The notes under the pieces were generated by a model. It had not been told where the DNA came from, searched no databases, and saw nothing but the letters and a program-made list of their open reading frames with translations. Positions 1 to 8,641 of a DNA stretch of 64,000 nucleotides are shown piece after piece (the stretch's first letter is position 1; each line of letters opens with the position of its first letter). The stretch comes from Thalassocella blandensis (GTDB taxonomy: Bacteria; Pseudomonadota; Gammaproteobacteria; Pseudomonadales; Cellvibrionaceae): positions 737,810-801,809 of the forward strand of contig CABFPG010000002.1 in the NCBI GenBank assembly GCA_902141825.1, given 5' to 3'. The position numbers and the translations under genes were made by a program.

Positions 1-244
1 ATACCTGTACCCTGGCTGCTGAGGCGACATCATCATGAATAAAATATTGCAGCCCGAGTAGAAAGTTACTTAGATCGCATACTTCTCGACCAACCCACTC
101 TTCAAGAGGGAAAAAAGATAAGTAGATTTTCGCAAAACTGACGAGCGCTTCGGCTTCATCAGAGGGATATTTTTGTGATGCGAAACTTTCGATGGCGTTA
201 ATCAGTTGATCGAAATGCTCAATATGACCAGCATTGATTTCCAC
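1..244 (-). CDS. NAD-specific glutamate dehydrogenase, large type (N-terminal fragment)
   Basis: Reading leftward from a GTG at 244, an open frame runs off the window edge after about 81 codons. A GAGGA box lies 7 bases upstream of the GTG, which decides this start; the only other in-frame codons before the upstream stop are poor starts. The peptide has the pattern of the N-terminus of the roughly 1600-residue bacterial NAD-glutamate dehydrogenases (GdhB/GDH2): an amphipathic helix, then a segment ending in an Ala-Arg-Val-Gln-Val run that matches the start of the conserved ARVYNP-type stretch. The enzyme oxidises glutamate to 2-oxoglutarate and ammonia. In Pseudomonas, as I recall, gdhB lies next to the moxR/bat cluster, as here. 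Only the tip of the protein is visible, so the call rests on weak similarity plus synteny. Confidence 0.6.
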   Translation of the reverse strand, partial: MEINAGHIEHFDQLINAIESFASQKYPSDEAEALVSFAKIYLSFFPLEEWVGREVCDLSNFLLGLQYFIHDDVASAARVQV

Positions 245-1065
245 GATGGAATCCTCATTATTGTGTTTGCCAACAATCTCACCGACAGTGGCAATTCGAA
301 CAGAAATTATTCAGAAAGGCTTGTGATAGCCGGTATTTTATAACAGGTAACGATAGCCCTGTGATATACCTTACCGAACTTCAATAAAAATTAAATTTTA
401 CGCCCCAGGCTATTGATAATACACGTTTTTGACCTTACATAAGCATAGTTCATTTCAGCTCATTTCCTGCGCTATTTGGCAGAAAGCTAAAGCTTATGGG
501 AACCTATGACATGCATACTTGTCAGTGGCAGTCTAGTTTCCTTTTTATGGCACTTGTTTTCATATCAAGGCTGGGTATTTAACCAGAGGTGAAACGGGCA
601 CAAGATGCGAGTGCAATGGCCGAGCCGCCATAGCAAGTCCATCTGGCAAGTCAACGGAAATTCAAGTATGAGTCCAGGACAAGGCGATTACTGTAGACTG
701 ACCGTCGGCCCTGCAAAAGATTCAAACACGAGCTTTTGCAGACATTTTTTTTGCACAGGAAGCAATGCAAGGAAAAGCACAGAAGTGCTGCTCGATTCAA
801 GGCATGAGAGCCAAAAGCTTTAGAATATGAGCATATGCCAAATCGGGAAGCAAATTTGCTCCGAGGCAAAAACAGCGTGAAGCAGCAAGACTACGGGTGG
901 TGACGTAATCTCTGACTGACACACGTGCCTCAACAGGTAAACGATAAATACAATAGATACCTATAAAAGTAGCGCAGAAAAGCCACCGCAAAACAAACCA
1001 GAACGTAGGCTTTACTTTAATAGAGCCGGCATAACGTAGCAGATAAAATAAGGTAAGCAGCTATT
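245..1065. other. Intergenic region between divergent gdhB-type and moxR genes
   Basis: About 820 bases between divergently transcribed genes. Short open frames exist on both strands, but they overlap one another, lack ribosome-binding sites and have no recognisable protein character. The promoters of both flanking genes must lie here. Just before moxR, AAGGTAAG serves as a plausible ribosome-binding site. I see no convincing RNA gene, repeat or operator. Confidence 0.5.
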
Positions 1066-2031
1066 ATGTCTACCCTTCAAGAAATACAGACCTTAAAACA
1101 GTGGCTGGACGGACAAATTGTCGGTCAGCCAAAGCTCATCGACCGTTTATTAATCGCCCTTGTTGCCGATGGACACATACTGGTGGAAGGCGCTCCCGGT
1201 CTTGCTAAAACCAAAGCGATTAAAACCCTTTCAGAAGGAATTGAAGGAGACTTTCATCGCGTTCAGTTTACCCCGGATTTATTACCTTCCGATGTTACCG
1301 GCACGGATATTTACCGACCAGAAACCGGTACATTCGATTTTCAACACGGGCCTATTTTTCACAATCTTGTATTGGCCGACGAAATAAACCGCGCCCCGGC
1401 AAAGGTACAGTCAGCCTTACTGGAGGCCATGGCAGAACGGCAGATCAGCGTGGGGAAATCGACCTACAAACTGCCCGAACTGTTTTTGGTTATGGCCACC
1501 CAAAACCCCATTGAACAGGAAGGCACCTACCCGTTACCGGAAGCACAACTCGACCGGTTTCTCATGCATGTTCGGGTAGATTTTCCTTCTGCAGAAGCAG
1601 AAAAGCTCATCTTAAAACTCAGTCGAGCAGAAGCCAGTATCACAGGAAAACCTGCTCCCATGGCTGCTGCAGTATCACAGGCAACCCTGCTCGCCGCACG
1701 TGAAGAAGCATTGAACATTCACATGGCAGACGCCGTTGAAGATTACATTGTCGCGCTCACCACCGCGACGCGTCAGCCTGACGCCTACGGTGAGGACTTT
1801 GCTCGCTGGCTGGAATTCGGCGTGAGCCCTCGCGCAACGATCAGTCTGGACCGCTGCGCCCGCGCCCACGCATATTTACAAGACAAAGACTTTGTCAGCC
1901 CAGACGATGTGCGCTTAGTGGTGCACGATGTGTTCCGACATCGTTTAATTCTGAGCTTCGAAGCTGAAGCGAACGGCATGACAGCAGATGCCATTATTGA
2001 TGAACTGATAAAACGTGTGCCTTTGGTATAA
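1066..2031 (+). CDS. MoxR-family AAA+ ATPase
   Basis: This 321-residue protein is a MoxR-type AAA+ ATPase, a cytoplasmic chaperone-like ATPase thought to act with von Willebrand factor A (VWA) proteins in maturing envelope or metal-containing complexes. Visible motifs are Walker A GAPGLAKT (residues 42-49), Walker B LVLADEINR (101-109), the sensor-1 stretch ATQNP (144-148) and the LPEAQLDRF segment around 157-165, followed by a helical lid with an arginine-rich SPRATISL motif near 253. The length is usual for the family. It heads a same-strand run of six genes with 14-base or shorter gaps, or overlaps, and VWA proteins follow, which is the classic moxR/bat arrangement. The ATG at 1066 follows AAGGTAAG. 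Confidence 0.95.
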   Translation: MSTLQEIQTLKQWLDGQIVGQPKLIDRLLIALVADGHILVEGAPGLAKTKAIKTLSEGIEGDFHRVQFTPDLLPSDVTGTDIYRPETGTFDFQHGPIFHNLVLADEINRAPAKVQSALLEAMAERQISVGKSTYKLPELFLVMATQNPIEQEGTYPLPEAQLDRFLMHVRVDFPSAEAEKLILKLSRAEASITGKPAPMAAAVSQATLLAAREEALNIHMADAVEDYIVALTTATRQPDAYGEDFARWLEFGVSPRATISLDRCARAHAYLQDKDFVSPDDVRLVVHDVFRHRLILSFEAEANGMTADAIIDELIKRVPLV

Positions 2032-2045
2032 AACAGGAACCATTC

Positions 2046-3017
2046 ATGGCTTTGATGGGCAAACGAAATACCCGGCAAAATTCCGACGAAGGAGTCTACA
2101 CCTCAGTCGATAGTTTATTAAGACTGAGGCACGTTGCTAAAGATTTATCGTTGGACCGCCGCAAAAAAAGTACGGCATTGGTAGATGGGGATAGTCGCAC
2201 ACATTTCCGTGGACGAGGAATGGAGTTCGCGGAAGTCCGGCCCTATCAGCCAGGTGACGACATTCGTAATATTGACTGGCGAGTTACCGCCCGTACCCAA
2301 ACCACCTATACCAAGCTGTTCCAGGAAGAACGAGAAAGACCAGTGTATATTCTGGTAGACCAGCGTGCACCGATGTTCTTCGGCAGTGAGACGCAATTTA
2401 AATCCGTTATGGCCGCGCGAATTGCTGCCATTATTGGATGGACAGCATTGCAAAATAATGATCGCATTGGCGGGCTGGTATTTTCCGACACAGAGCAAAC
2501 GGACTCCAAAGCCCGTCGCGGCAAACATGCGATGCTCAGTCTCATTCATCAACTTCATACTTATAACACCCAACTGACTTCTCCGGTCGTACAGAAACGC
2601 AGTAACAGCATGATTGACATGCTGCACGATCTGCGCCGGGTGTCCAAACCTGGAAGTGCCGTGTTTATTATCAGTGATTTCCATGATTTTGATACGCATT
2701 GCGCTGAACCACTGAGCATACTGTCTCGTCATAGTGATGTAACCTGCATTCATGTCTATGACAAATTGGAAAGCGCCTTACCTCGCCAGGGCAATCTCAC
2801 TATTTCAGATGGCCAACACAAATTAACACTTTCCAGCCAGTCGCTTGCGTTTACGCAGGCATTCTCAAAAAGTTTTGACGATGCCTGCATGACCTTACGC
2901 AAAGCCTGCACCAATTCAGCATGTGCTTATGCCACCACCACGGTAGGCTATTCAGCCGAAGCTTTGGCTCAGGATTTATTCACCCACAAGCGACGTAGAA
3001 CAACCAAGAATTCTTAA
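2046..3017 (+). CDS. DUF58 domain protein of the moxR/bat operon
   Basis: This 323-residue protein has the DUF58 signature. A conserved stretch at residues 57-105 contains FRGRGMEFAEVRPYQPGDD, the tryptophan of IDWRVTAR and the following RERPVYILVD strand. The latter begins a VWA-like fold with an Asp-rich first strand. There is no signal peptide or membrane segment, so it is probably cytoplasmic and works with the MoxR ATPase encoded 14 bases upstream. An AGGAA box 6 bases before the ATG at 2046 supports this start; a second Met three codons later is possible. The exact biochemical role of DUF58 proteins is unknown; linkage to MoxR is their constant feature. Confidence 0.92.
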   Translation: MALMGKRNTRQNSDEGVYTSVDSLLRLRHVAKDLSLDRRKKSTALVDGDSRTHFRGRGMEFAEVRPYQPGDDIRNIDWRVTARTQTTYTKLFQEERERPVYILVDQRAPMFFGSETQFKSVMAARIAAIIGWTALQNNDRIGGLVFSDTEQTDSKARRGKHAMLSLIHQLHTYNTQLTSPVVQKRSNSMIDMLHDLRRVSKPGSAVFIISDFHDFDTHCAEPLSILSRHSDVTCIHVYDKLESALPRQGNLTISDGQHKLTLSSQSLAFTQAFSKSFDDACMTLRKACTNSACAYATTTVGYSAEALAQDLFTHKRRRTTKNS

Positions 3018-3021
3018 CGCC

Positions 3022-3783
3022 ATGGCCAAAGACGTAACCCCTTCAACGCAAGAACAACAGACAGAACCACCACTGTCCGCTGCCCCCTATCTGCCGGCTA
3101 CTAACGCTGCGAGCCCAATGGCTCCCACCAATGCCATGGCACCACCAGGATCTCAAGCGGCAAATCCACTGCAACAGCAAAAGGCGCAATTGCTGGCGCA
3201 GCTAAATGACGTTAAAACGCCCGATAACATTGGCCTTTGGCCGCCTGCCATCGGCTGGTGGATAGTGGCCGCCATACTAATCGCCGGGGCTGTCACTGGC
3301 ACACGTGCCGCACTCCGGAAGTATAAAAACAATCGCTATCGGCATCAGGCATTGCAAAAACTTCAACAACTGGAACAGGCTGAAAGCACGCCCCCTGCAG
3401 TGTCACTTACTCACACGTTGCAAATGCTCAAGCAATGTATGTTTACCGCTTACCCTGGCGCACGCCTGTATGTTGGAGGTTTACATGGTCAGGAATTTAT
3501 TACCCTGCTGGAGTTGACCTGCGAAAAATCTCACTTCCAAAAATTCGACGGATATATAAGCCGCATTTTGTACTCACCGTCACCGGAAATTGAGCATCAA
3601 CAACATTCCGCGTTGCTGCAGGAAGCGAAAACCTGGATCAAAAACCATAAGGCCCTTGACGCAACTCGCTTCAAAGCCCTGCTGCAAAATCAATTTGGGG
3701 AAAAGCTGACTACCAGCGCAGAAGCAACAGCTACCGCCAGAAATGGAGCTAACAATGGAGGAAACTTCTATGCTTCAGTTTGA
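3022..3783 (+). CDS. DUF4381 domain membrane protein
   Basis: This 253-residue protein follows the DUF58 gene after 4 bases. It has a long Pro/Ala/Gln-rich N-terminal segment (about 1-65), one strong membrane helix (about 77-97, beginning GWWIVAAILIAG), and a basic, helical C-terminal domain containing the YPGARLYVGG...EFITLLE stretch typical of DUF4381. This family occurs almost only in moxR/bat operons and is probably a membrane-anchored partner of the VWA proteins. Its last 14 bases overlap the start of the next gene, which suggests translational coupling. Function is inferred from context only. Confidence 0.85.
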   Translation: MAKDVTPSTQEQQTEPPLSAAPYLPATNAASPMAPTNAMAPPGSQAANPLQQQKAQLLAQLNDVKTPDNIGLWPPAIGWWIVAAILIAGAVTGTRAALRKYKNNRYRHQALQKLQQLEQAESTPPAVSLTHTLQMLKQCMFTAYPGARLYVGGLHGQEFITLLELTCEKSHFQKFDGYISRILYSPSPEIEHQQHSALLQEAKTWIKNHKALDATRFKALLQNQFGEKLTTSAEATATARNGANNGGNFYASV

Positions 3784-4825
3784 ATGGCTATGGGTGTTTT
3801 TCCTGCTTCCGCTGCCTTTGCTTTGCTTTCTGTTACTGCCACGAGCCAAACGTGAGGAAGCCGCGTTAAGCGTCCCTTTCTTTAAACGTGCCGAGACTGT
3901 TTTCGCCAGTAACGAGGGCTTTGGCTCAAGTAAAAACCTGATAAACCGATTGTTTTTGGCCCTCATCTGGCTGGCACTATTGTTTGCGGCCTCTAAACCT
4001 CTTTGGGTGGGAGATCCCATCCAAATTCCCGCCAGTGGGCGAGATTTAATGTTGGCGGTAGACCTTTCGGACAGCATGAAAAAGGCGGACATGGTGGTGC
4101 AAGGCCAACAGATTGCCCGTATTCTTATTGTAAAACATGTGGTGGGAGAATTTGTTAAACGACGGGAAAGCGACCGCATCGGCTTAATTCTCTTTGGAAC
4201 AAACGCGTACTTACAGGCCCCCTTAACATTCGACAAAAGCACGGTAAAACAACTGCTGGACGAAGCGATGTTGAATATGGCCGGCCCAAATACTGCGATT
4301 GGCGATGCCATAGGACTGGCAATAAAAAGATTAAAAGACCGTCCCGACTCACAACGCGTGCTCATACTTTTAACCGACGGCGCGAATACAGCAGGTGAAG
4401 TTTCACCGAGACAAGCGGCTGACCTGGCCAAACAAGCCGGTCTGAAAATTTATACCGTGGGGATTGGTGCGGATGAAATGATGGTTCGCGGCGGTTTCTT
4501 CGGTGGATTTAATCGCCGCGTCAATCCTTCAGCAGATCTTGATGAAGACACCCTCACCTACATTGCCGACACCACCGGCGGGCGGTATTTTCGTGCGCGC
4601 AACCCACAGGAACTTGAGCAGATTTATCAAGAGATCGACAAACTCGAACCCATTGAACAGGAAGCAGAGGTATTTCGTCCTACCAAAGCTTTGTACTACT
4701 GGCCCCTTGCCTTAGCTTTTGCCCTGAGTTTACTTCTTGCTTTCATCACCGCATTTAACGGCATGCGCTTTCAATTCAGGGGAAATGAACTTAAGGAGAA
4801 TGCTCTTAAGGAGAGTGAACAATGA
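3770..4825 (+). CDS. batA: BatA-like VWA-domain membrane protein
   Basis: This 351-residue membrane protein has two N-terminal membrane helices (about 6-23 and 60-76), a periplasmic or cytoplasmic VWA domain with an intact metal-ion-dependent adhesion site (DLSDS, 98-102), and a C-terminal membrane helix near 305-326. That is the BatA layout (Bacteroides aerotolerance family). I chose the ATG at 3770 over an in-frame ATG 27 bases upstream because a perfect GGAGG sits 8 bases before it and the hydrophobic segment then begins at once. It overlaps the DUF4381 gene by 14 bases and shares an ATGA overlap with the next gene, so the three are translationally coupled. Bat proteins are linked to oxidative or envelope stress tolerance; the mechanism is not established. 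Confidence 0.92.
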   Translation: MLQFEWLWVFFLLPLPLLCFLLLPRAKREEAALSVPFFKRAETVFASNEGFGSSKNLINRLFLALIWLALLFAASKPLWVGDPIQIPASGRDLMLAVDLSDSMKKADMVVQGQQIARILIVKHVVGEFVKRRESDRIGLILFGTNAYLQAPLTFDKSTVKQLLDEAMLNMAGPNTAIGDAIGLAIKRLKDRPDSQRVLILLTDGANTAGEVSPRQAADLAKQAGLKIYTVGIGADEMMVRGGFFGGFNRRVNPSADLDEDTLTYIADTTGGRYFRARNPQELEQIYQEIDKLEPIEQEAEVFRPTKALYYWPLALAFALSLLLAFITAFNGMRFQFRGNELKENALKESEQ

Positions 4826-6849
4826 CAGAGTTTTTAGTCAACTTTCACTTTTTACGCCCCTGGTGGTTATTGACCATTTTACCCGCGGTCATCATGTTTT
4901 ATTTATTATTAAGCCATCAACGTCGCAGCAGCCAATGGCAGAAAATAATTGACGAAAAGTTATTACCCTATTTGTTAGATGGACATTTTTCACCAACGAA
5001 AAAGCTCCCGCTGTTTGCCCTATTGACACTCTGGCTCATTGCCAGCATTGGTTTAGCAGGCCCAGCCTGGCAAAAGATTGAATTGCCCGTGCAAAAAGAA
5101 ATTTCTGCACTTATGGTTCTTTGGGATCTGTCACCTTCGATGGAAGCAGAAGACCTGAAGCCTTCACGCTTGACGCGCGCGCGCTTAAAACTGATCGATT
5201 TGCTTGACGAGCGCAAAGAAGGTTTGACAGGCCTGATTGTCTACTCCGGGGATGCGCACATGGTAACACCATTGACAGACGACACCCGCACAATCGAAAG
5301 TCAGCTCGGCGGGCTCTCTCCTGCCATTATGCCGAGCCGAGGCAGCAACATCGAAAAAGCCGTACAAATGGCGGATCAGGCAATGCTGGATGCCGGCATT
5401 ACCAAGGGCAAAATATTAATTCTCACTGATGGCATTGCAGAAAATGCCGTATCTGAATTGAAAAGCATTGGTCGCAGTCTTCCCCACCAAGTCACCATTT
5501 GGGGCATCGGCACGACACAAGGTGCGCCGATACCACTCGCCACTGGAGGCTTTGCACGTTCAGGTTCTGGCGAGATTGTGATTGCCAAACTCGATGAAGA
5601 TACACTGAATAATGCCGCTTCGGCACTAAGCGGTCTCTATGTGCCGTTTAGCAATGATGAGCTGGATATTAAAACCATTCTCAACTTCAGCCTGAACGAC
5701 GACACACACCTGGAACAAAAGGATAAACGCTCCTTTGATCAATGGAATGAACAAGGTCACTGGCTGGCGTTAATACTGCTGCCTTTTGCCGCTTTCGCGT
5801 TTCGTCGAGGCTGGTTACTTTGCATAACGCTGATGTTGTATCTGGCCTCTCCTCCACCGGTTTACGCCTTCGGCTGGCAGGATTTATGGCAAACCAAAGA
5901 TCAGCAAGCCCAACAAAAACTGGAGCAGGCACCGGAAGAAGCCGCTGAACTGTTTAACAATAAAGACTGGAAAGCCGCCGCCCAATACAAAGCCGGTGAC
6001 TTTCAGTCTGCGCAAAAGCACTATGGTCAGGGAACGTCCCCTCAGGACCTCTACAATTACGCCAACACTCTCACCCAGCAGGGTGACTATGACAACGCCA
6101 TTGCCAATTACAATAAAGCGCTGCAACAAAATCCGGATCTAAAAGAAGCGGCGGAAAACAAGGCTATTGCTGAACAGCTGAAACAACTAGAGCAACAAGC
6201 GCAACAAAACCAGCAGCAAAACGGTGAAGGTGAAAACAGCGAGCAGAATCAAAACTCCCAACAGCAACAGGGCCAAAACCAGCAAGGTCAAAACCAGCAA
6301 AACCAGTCGCAGCAAGGTCAGCAACAGGATGGCCAGCAGAACAGCCCCGAGCAAAGCGGTCAACAGCAAAATGGTGACCAGCAAGGCGAGCAGCAACAAA
6401 ATCAAGGGCAGAAGCAAGGTGATCAAAAACAGGATCAGCAACAAGGCCAGCAACAAGCTGAAGATAACAACGCACAGCAAATGCAGGAAAACCAGGCATC
6501 TCAAGAACAGCAGGAAGCAATGCAGCAGCAATATGCCAAACAGCAGGGAGAGGAAAACAGTAGTGACGATGCCACTGAACAGCAAGCACAAATAATGCAA
6601 CAAGCGCAGCAGGAGCAAGAGCAAGACCCACAATCTCCGGAAGGCCAGCAGCAAGTCATGCGTATGACGCCTGAAATGCAGGAACAAAAAGAAGCGAAAC
6701 AGGCACTGGAGCAATGGCTGCGCAAAGTGCCGGATGACCCCAGCGGTTTACTCCGCAATAAATTTCAGTACGAACACAATCAACGCCAACGCGAGATGAC
6801 GGAACGACAGTTGAGAGCTCCGGATAATGCTCCAAGTGAAAGATGGTAA
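4822..6849 (+). CDS. BatB/BatC fusion: VWA domain plus TPR and Gln-rich tail
   Basis: This 675-residue protein joins two Bat functions. Residues 1-340 are BatB-like: membrane helices near 14-31 and 64-80, a VWA domain with metal site DLSPS (102-106), and another membrane helix near 312-345. Residues about 375-455 carry tetratricopeptide-like helices (NYANTLTQQGDYDNAIANY and neighbours), the BatC part. Then comes a low-complexity Gln/Asn/Gly-rich linker of about 165 residues (about 455-620) and a short conserved-looking end with PDDPSGLLRNKF, which recurs at the end of such fused proteins. In many species BatB and BatC are separate. It overlaps batA by 4 bases and is followed by batD after 7 bases. 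Confidence 0.92.
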   Translation: MTEFLVNFHFLRPWWLLTILPAVIMFYLLLSHQRRSSQWQKIIDEKLLPYLLDGHFSPTKKLPLFALLTLWLIASIGLAGPAWQKIELPVQKEISALMVLWDLSPSMEAEDLKPSRLTRARLKLIDLLDERKEGLTGLIVYSGDAHMVTPLTDDTRTIESQLGGLSPAIMPSRGSNIEKAVQMADQAMLDAGITKGKILILTDGIAENAVSELKSIGRSLPHQVTIWGIGTTQGAPIPLATGGFARSGSGEIVIAKLDEDTLNNAASALSGLYVPFSNDELDIKTILNFSLNDDTHLEQKDKRSFDQWNEQGHWLALILLPFAAFAFRRGWLLCITLMLYLASPPPVYAFGWQDLWQTKDQQAQQKLEQAPEEAAELFNNKDWKAAAQYKAGDFQSAQKHYGQGTSPQDLYNYANTLTQQGDYDNAIANYNKALQQNPDLKEAAENKAIAEQLKQLEQQAQQNQQQNGEGENSEQNQNSQQQQGQNQQGQNQQNQSQQGQQQDGQQNSPEQSGQQQNGDQQGEQQQNQGQKQGDQKQDQQQGQQQAEDNNAQQMQENQASQEQQEAMQQQYAKQQGEENSSDDATEQQAQIMQQAQQEQEQDPQSPEGQQQVMRMTPEMQEQKEAKQALEQWLRKVPDDPSGLLRNKFQYEHNQRQREMTERQLRAPDNAPSERW

Positions 6850-6856
6850 TTAAATA

Positions 6857-8602
6857 ATGACAACAGTTTTACGATTTTCTCAGAAATTTAAGCTCCTGAT
6901 TTGCCTGGTGGTAAGCCTGTTTCTCAGCAATGCTTTGTTAGCCAACGCAGCTCGGGCGGACGACCTCACCGCAACACTGGATCGCAACAACATTTCGTTG
7001 AACGAATCCGTGCAATTAACCATTCGCTACAGCGGTAAACAAAACGTCAATGCTCCCGGCTTTAGTGAGCTGGAAACCTTGTTCGACGTAGTGTCGAACA
7101 ACCGCAGTAATCAATTCATCAGCCGCAACGGGGAAATCACTTCATTTACCGAATGGCAATTAACATTAATTCCTAAAAAAGAAGGCAAACTGTTAATTCC
7201 GGCGTTTACGGTTGCCGGCTCCACCAGCCAACCAATGGTTGTAAATGTGCGTGCCGCTGCCGATAATCCCGTGGGAGCCCAGCGCGATGTTTTTTTGGAG
7301 ACGGATATCGAGAGTGATCCAATCTACGTACAACAGCAACTGCTAGTTACGTATCGCCTGTATTTCACCAAGTCCATCAACGGTGTAGATTCAACTCCGT
7401 TTTCCGTACCGGATGCCATTGTCGAAGAGTTGCCGACTCGTCAGTTTACCCGCACGATTGATGGCCGAGATTTCCGTGTAGCTGAAGTTCGCTATGCAGT
7501 GTTCCCACAAACCAGCGGGACTCTCGATATACCTGCACTCAACTGGGATATTCGCGTCGCGACCAATAGTCGGGTGAATTCTATTTACGGTTTATCTGGT
7601 CGTTACGAGTTACGACGTGAACGCACAGATGCCAAGTCAATTGAAGTAAAACCGCAGCCGGCAGCTTTTCCCGCGAATGCCGCCTGGATACCCGCAAGTG
7701 ATGTAAAACTGGAGCAAAACTGGAGTGGCGACCCCAGTCAATTTAAAGTAGGAGAACCCATCACTCGCACCTTGACCTTAAACGCCCAGGGACTTATGTC
7801 TTCCCAACTGCCTAAGCTTTTAAAAGAGTCCCAATTGAACGAGGTAAAGGTTTATACGGAACAGCCAACCCTGAATGATGAACACGGCGATAACGGCATG
7901 AGTTCTTCACGCATGGAAAGTGCTGCAGTGATTGTTTCTCAAAATGGAAAAACCACATTGCCTGCCGTTCGTATTCCTTGGTGGGATGTCAAATCTGACT
8001 CATTAAAATATGCCGAAATCCCGGCACAGCAGGTTACCGCCAGCGGTTCCGTATCCAATGCGAGTTATGAACAACAACCTACAACTCAAACCCCAACGGA
8101 ATCCCTTGAACATGCAGGTGTACCAGCAGGTACGTTGGCAGAATTAAATTTGTGGCGCTTACTCGCCGTCGTATTTGGGCTAAGCAGCTTAGTGTTTGCC
8201 AGCCTTTGGATTCGTCTCCAACTTAAAGTCAGACGCACACAACAGGACGAGGAAGGTATCAAACAACTCGCCAGTATGGATTACAAAGCCGCACTTAAAG
8301 CAATTACAGATGCGTGTAACACAGGCAATAAGGTTGAGATTCGCGATGCACTGCTCTACTGGGCATCACTGCATTGGCCCACAAGCAGTATAAGCACCCT
8401 GCAGCAATTGCAATTAATGGTAGAAGACAAAGAAATTAAACTGGCATTTCGCAGCCTGGACAAAGATATTTACGGTGGTAGCGAAACGCAGGAATTTGAT
8501 GCGAGCGCCTTCAATGCAAAATTCAATTCCTGGTTACAAGACTCGCATAAAAAACACAGCAACACACAGGAGCTGGAAGCGTTTTATGCAACACACGCCT
8601 AA
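6857..8602 (+). CDS. batD: BatD-like membrane-anchored protein (oxygen tolerance family)
   Basis: This 581-residue protein starts with a signal peptide (hydrophobic core about 11-30, likely cut after NAARA near 34). A large extracytoplasmic region of beta-sandwich character follows: an ATLDRN...LNESVQLTI opening, repeated PAFTV/PALNWDIRV-type strands, and a P-x-I-P-W-W stretch near 375. A single membrane helix lies at about 434-455, with a helical cytoplasmic tail of about 120 residues. This matches BatD (pfam 'oxygen tolerance'). As the last gene of the moxR-DUF58-DUF4381-batA-batB/C run it completes the Bat set. It probably presents a periplasmic platform to the VWA proteins; the role is inferred from the family. 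Confidence 0.92.
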   Translation: MTTVLRFSQKFKLLICLVVSLFLSNALLANAARADDLTATLDRNNISLNESVQLTIRYSGKQNVNAPGFSELETLFDVVSNNRSNQFISRNGEITSFTEWQLTLIPKKEGKLLIPAFTVAGSTSQPMVVNVRAAADNPVGAQRDVFLETDIESDPIYVQQQLLVTYRLYFTKSINGVDSTPFSVPDAIVEELPTRQFTRTIDGRDFRVAEVRYAVFPQTSGTLDIPALNWDIRVATNSRVNSIYGLSGRYELRRERTDAKSIEVKPQPAAFPANAAWIPASDVKLEQNWSGDPSQFKVGEPITRTLTLNAQGLMSSQLPKLLKESQLNEVKVYTEQPTLNDEHGDNGMSSSRMESAAVIVSQNGKTTLPAVRIPWWDVKSDSLKYAEIPAQQVTASGSVSNASYEQQPTTQTPTESLEHAGVPAGTLAELNLWRLLAVVFGLSSLVFASLWIRLQLKVRRTQQDEEGIKQLASMDYKAALKAITDACNTGNKVEIRDALLYWASLHWPTSSISTLQQLQLMVEDKEIKLAFRSLDKDIYGGSETQEFDASAFNAKFNSWLQDSHKKHSNTQELEAFYATHA

Positions 8603-8641
8603 CGCTTCCAGGCTGTATGGCAAGGATTCTTGAACTAACAG

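Noticed and set aside
605..991. Three overlapping short open frames upstream of moxR
   Set aside because: No ribosome-binding site, no domain character, overlapping on both strands; random frames in a divergent intergenic region.
6164..6714. Long minus-strand frames rich in Leu or Ala/Val opposite the Gln-rich linker
   Set aside because: Antisense of CAG/CAA runs gives Leu/Cys/Ala frames without stops; the plus strand encodes the BatB/C protein.
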